The notes under the pieces were generated by a model that did no database searches, was not told where the DNA came from, and saw nothing but the letters and a program-made list of their open reading frames with translations. From positions 24,704,718 to 24,768,717 of the forward strand of contig OY741269.1 of NCBI GenBank assembly GCA_963514095.1: a stretch of DNA of 64,000 nucleotides. Direction: 5' to 3'. Below are positions 62,101 to 64,000 of the stretch, in pieces. How positions within the stretch are numbered: the stretch's first letter is position 1; each line of letters starts with the position of its first letter. The position numbers and the translations under genes were made by a program. The DNA comes from Eutrigla gurnardus (Eukaryota > Chordata > Actinopteri > Perciformes > Triglidae).

Positions 62101-64000
62101 CCTATTGATTGTTCACATTCATGACCTTGGAAGCCAAGTGGCGAGGGGGCGAGTGTAAACTTGTTTTTTAACCATTTGTCCACATGTCACGCATGCTGGT
62201 TTTAAAAAACGGACCCACTGTGAGCAGCACTGAGAAGACAGATCTCCCCGTCGCCAACCCTTTAAATGTTTTTCAGCTTTTAGCTATTATTTCCCTTTAA
62301 TAGGATGCCATTCACGTGGGTGCCATTTTCTCGTACAGAGAGGTGCCTCGTTAACAAAGGGAGAAGAAAAAGCTATTAAAATAGATGGCTTTCTAATCAA
62401 CAGATAGCTACCAAGGAACAGAGGGCACAAGTTGTCCTCTGAAACCGCCTTAAATCATCCAACAAACACAATTATCAGCGTCGTTTCCCTCGTGGAGTTT
62501 GGTCCGCGATGTGTTTTGAAGACAAACTCGTGGATTAATTTAAAGTAGGACACTAAAGGTAAGTCTCAACATAAACCGTTCCAAGATGTGAAGAAGCTTA
62601 GCTGGAACAGTGATACGATTGTCTCAAATGTTTCCTTTCATTTGTGTGAAATCCAGTCCACTGGTTGTTTTGTCGGTTTTGCGACGTCGCTGTGATGAGA
62701 GGAGAAGAAATGACAGAGGAACTTGTGTTATCTCAGCAGGACGTCGCGCGGCGAAGCTCCCTCTCTGTCGCATTTCTTCCCAGACAAATATACTCAGTAG
62801 ATACCACTCACATCATCTCCATTTATAAAACTCTGGATGCCTTTCGGAAGCCGGAGCGAGGACGTTTTATTATTATTTTTAATTCTTGTTTTTAATTCGT
62901 GTTCGTGAGAGATTACACGTCAATGTCAAAACAGAAATCTGCAGCAGCATGTGGCTGGAAGCTGCAGCTAAATTAATACTTATCATTTTTCTCCACGAGT
63001 GCTTTGAAGGTGCACAACCGATTTGAGATTATTATATTTTCAACCTTTTTGGGGATTATATGAAGGTCTAGCTGTGCTCTTAAAAAAAAAAGGCTGTATG
63101 CATGCGGTGCCAAGGATTCGTCTAATTAACTCCTTCTTATGGGCTGCCAGTTCAAGGAGACGTGTGACAGAGCTATTCAGCGAAGACCAACTGCTTGCAT
63201 TTGAGGACCAAAAACAAGAATTTGATTAGCGACACCTCAGCGGGGATGCTGCTCCGTACAGCCGTACAGTTGTACTGACAGCTAAAAGGTATCAGCCGGC
63301 ATTCGAGCCGTCGAGGAAAGAAAAAAAAGTTTTCTGGGAGCGACGAGCACAGCGAGCAAACTACCCGAGCTGCACTCTTGCACAGGCAACAGTTCCGCAG
63401 CTCCCCTGACGGCTGTATTAGTGCTAATGACATGCTGCGTTGCTCCGTAGCACAGATGCACCTGGGCTGCGGCGAGAACGACTGCTGGATCAGCATGAAA
63501 GCATGTCAATTCCGCGGGCGCACGCCGTTAAAATCACATCCAATGGGCCTCTCGTCACAAGGTCCAATTAGCAGTTCGTTCTGGAGCTCAACATGGTTCC
63601 CACCGCCAGGAGAACCGTCCTCAAGCAAGAAATATCATATAATCCTTCAGTGTTTTAATGAATTTAATCCCCCGTCCAGGAAACTCTTTATGGTCTGCAA
63701 TGTTTCAGCAATAACCATTCGATGGGTTTCATTTGTTTAACTCTCTTGAGTTCGGGTCAATATTGACTTTTTCTTGACTTTCTTTTTTCTCATTTCTGTC
63801 AGCCGACAGGAAATAAACACATTTCAAATGTTCACATTCACAGCTGTGCTAGTTTTGGTTGTTAGAGAGGCAGACGGTATTCATGTAACCTATCGATGCA
63901 CAAAGGATTCGCTGGTAATGGTCTCCGGTTCCCTCGTCTTGACGTCAATATGTTTTGAGAATAGGTTTTTGGATTGGATGCCTGTGTTTGATAAAAAAAG
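59099..64000. other. Gene-free right end with conserved-noncoding-like stretches
   Basis: No exon recognised, including any immunoglobulin-domain exon of the expected neighbour NEGR1. Low-repeat stretches at about 59230-59560, 59850-60140, 60480-60830 and 63370-63720 have balanced GC and scattered TAAT words, as in vertebrate enhancers. This is a texture judgement only. Confidence 0.3.

Noticed and set aside
24811..64000. NEGR1 exons on the minus strand
   Set aside because: Looked for immunoglobulin-domain motifs such as NYTCVAANKLG-like coding and a GPI-anchor tail. None was found in any frame I examined.

Overview
The window is vertebrate nuclear DNA, almost certainly from a teleost fish. 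It has spliced genes with GT-AG introns, dense (CA)n, (CTTT)n and (AT)n microsatellites, CpG-containing promoters, and interspersed repeats of teleost type: TTAA-bounded inverted-repeat elements, a hAT element with a target-site duplication, and a tRNA-derived SINE. I see no prokaryotic, viral, CRISPR or operon structure. The species cannot be named from the sequence alone.

Two protein-coding genes can be reconstructed, both on the minus strand. PTGER3 (prostaglandin E2 receptor EP3) occupies 12957-14875 in two coding exons (882 + 309 nt, 396 aa). ZRANB2 (Ran-binding-type zinc finger splicing factor) occupies 16856-20235 in ten coding exons. Their summed coding length, 963 nt, is in frame throughout and gives 320 aa. 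Order and orientation match my knowledge of human chromosome 1p31 (PTGER3, ZRANB2, then NEGR1). No NEGR1 exon was recognised in the 44 kb to the right.

Layout. 1-9.6 kb: gene-free, with two minisatellites (5526-5778 and 5881-6172), several CA/GT tracts and a 30-base G run. 9.6-12.95 kb: downstream of the PTGER3 stop, possibly holding its 3' UTR or extra tail exons, unproven. 12.96-14.88 kb: PTGER3. 14.88-16.3 kb: PTGER3 5' region and spacer, with a strong hairpin near the start codon and a perfect palindrome containing TCTCGCGAGA. 16.86-20.24 kb: ZRANB2. 20.24-20.35 kb: its GC-rich promoter, followed at 20409 by a compound CTTT/CTAT/CCAT microsatellite. 22598-24810: a nested cluster, in which a TTAA element carries a 40-bp minisatellite that was invaded by a CACTG-ended transposon, itself invaded by a tRNA-derived SINE. 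A short relative of the outer element lies at 30674-30975. 25-64 kb: no recognisable exon; it contains scattered old repeats, microsatellites, a 44-bp near-palindrome at 55699 and stretches that look like conserved noncoding DNA.

The two genes have unrelated roles: a plasma-membrane receptor and a nuclear RNA-binding protein. Their adjacency is ancient linkage, not a functional unit. Nothing here convincingly looks like a previously undescribed biological system. The items most worth checking are the nested transposon/minisatellite complex, the PTGER3 5' hairpin, the unspliced PTGER3 tail, and the palindromes.
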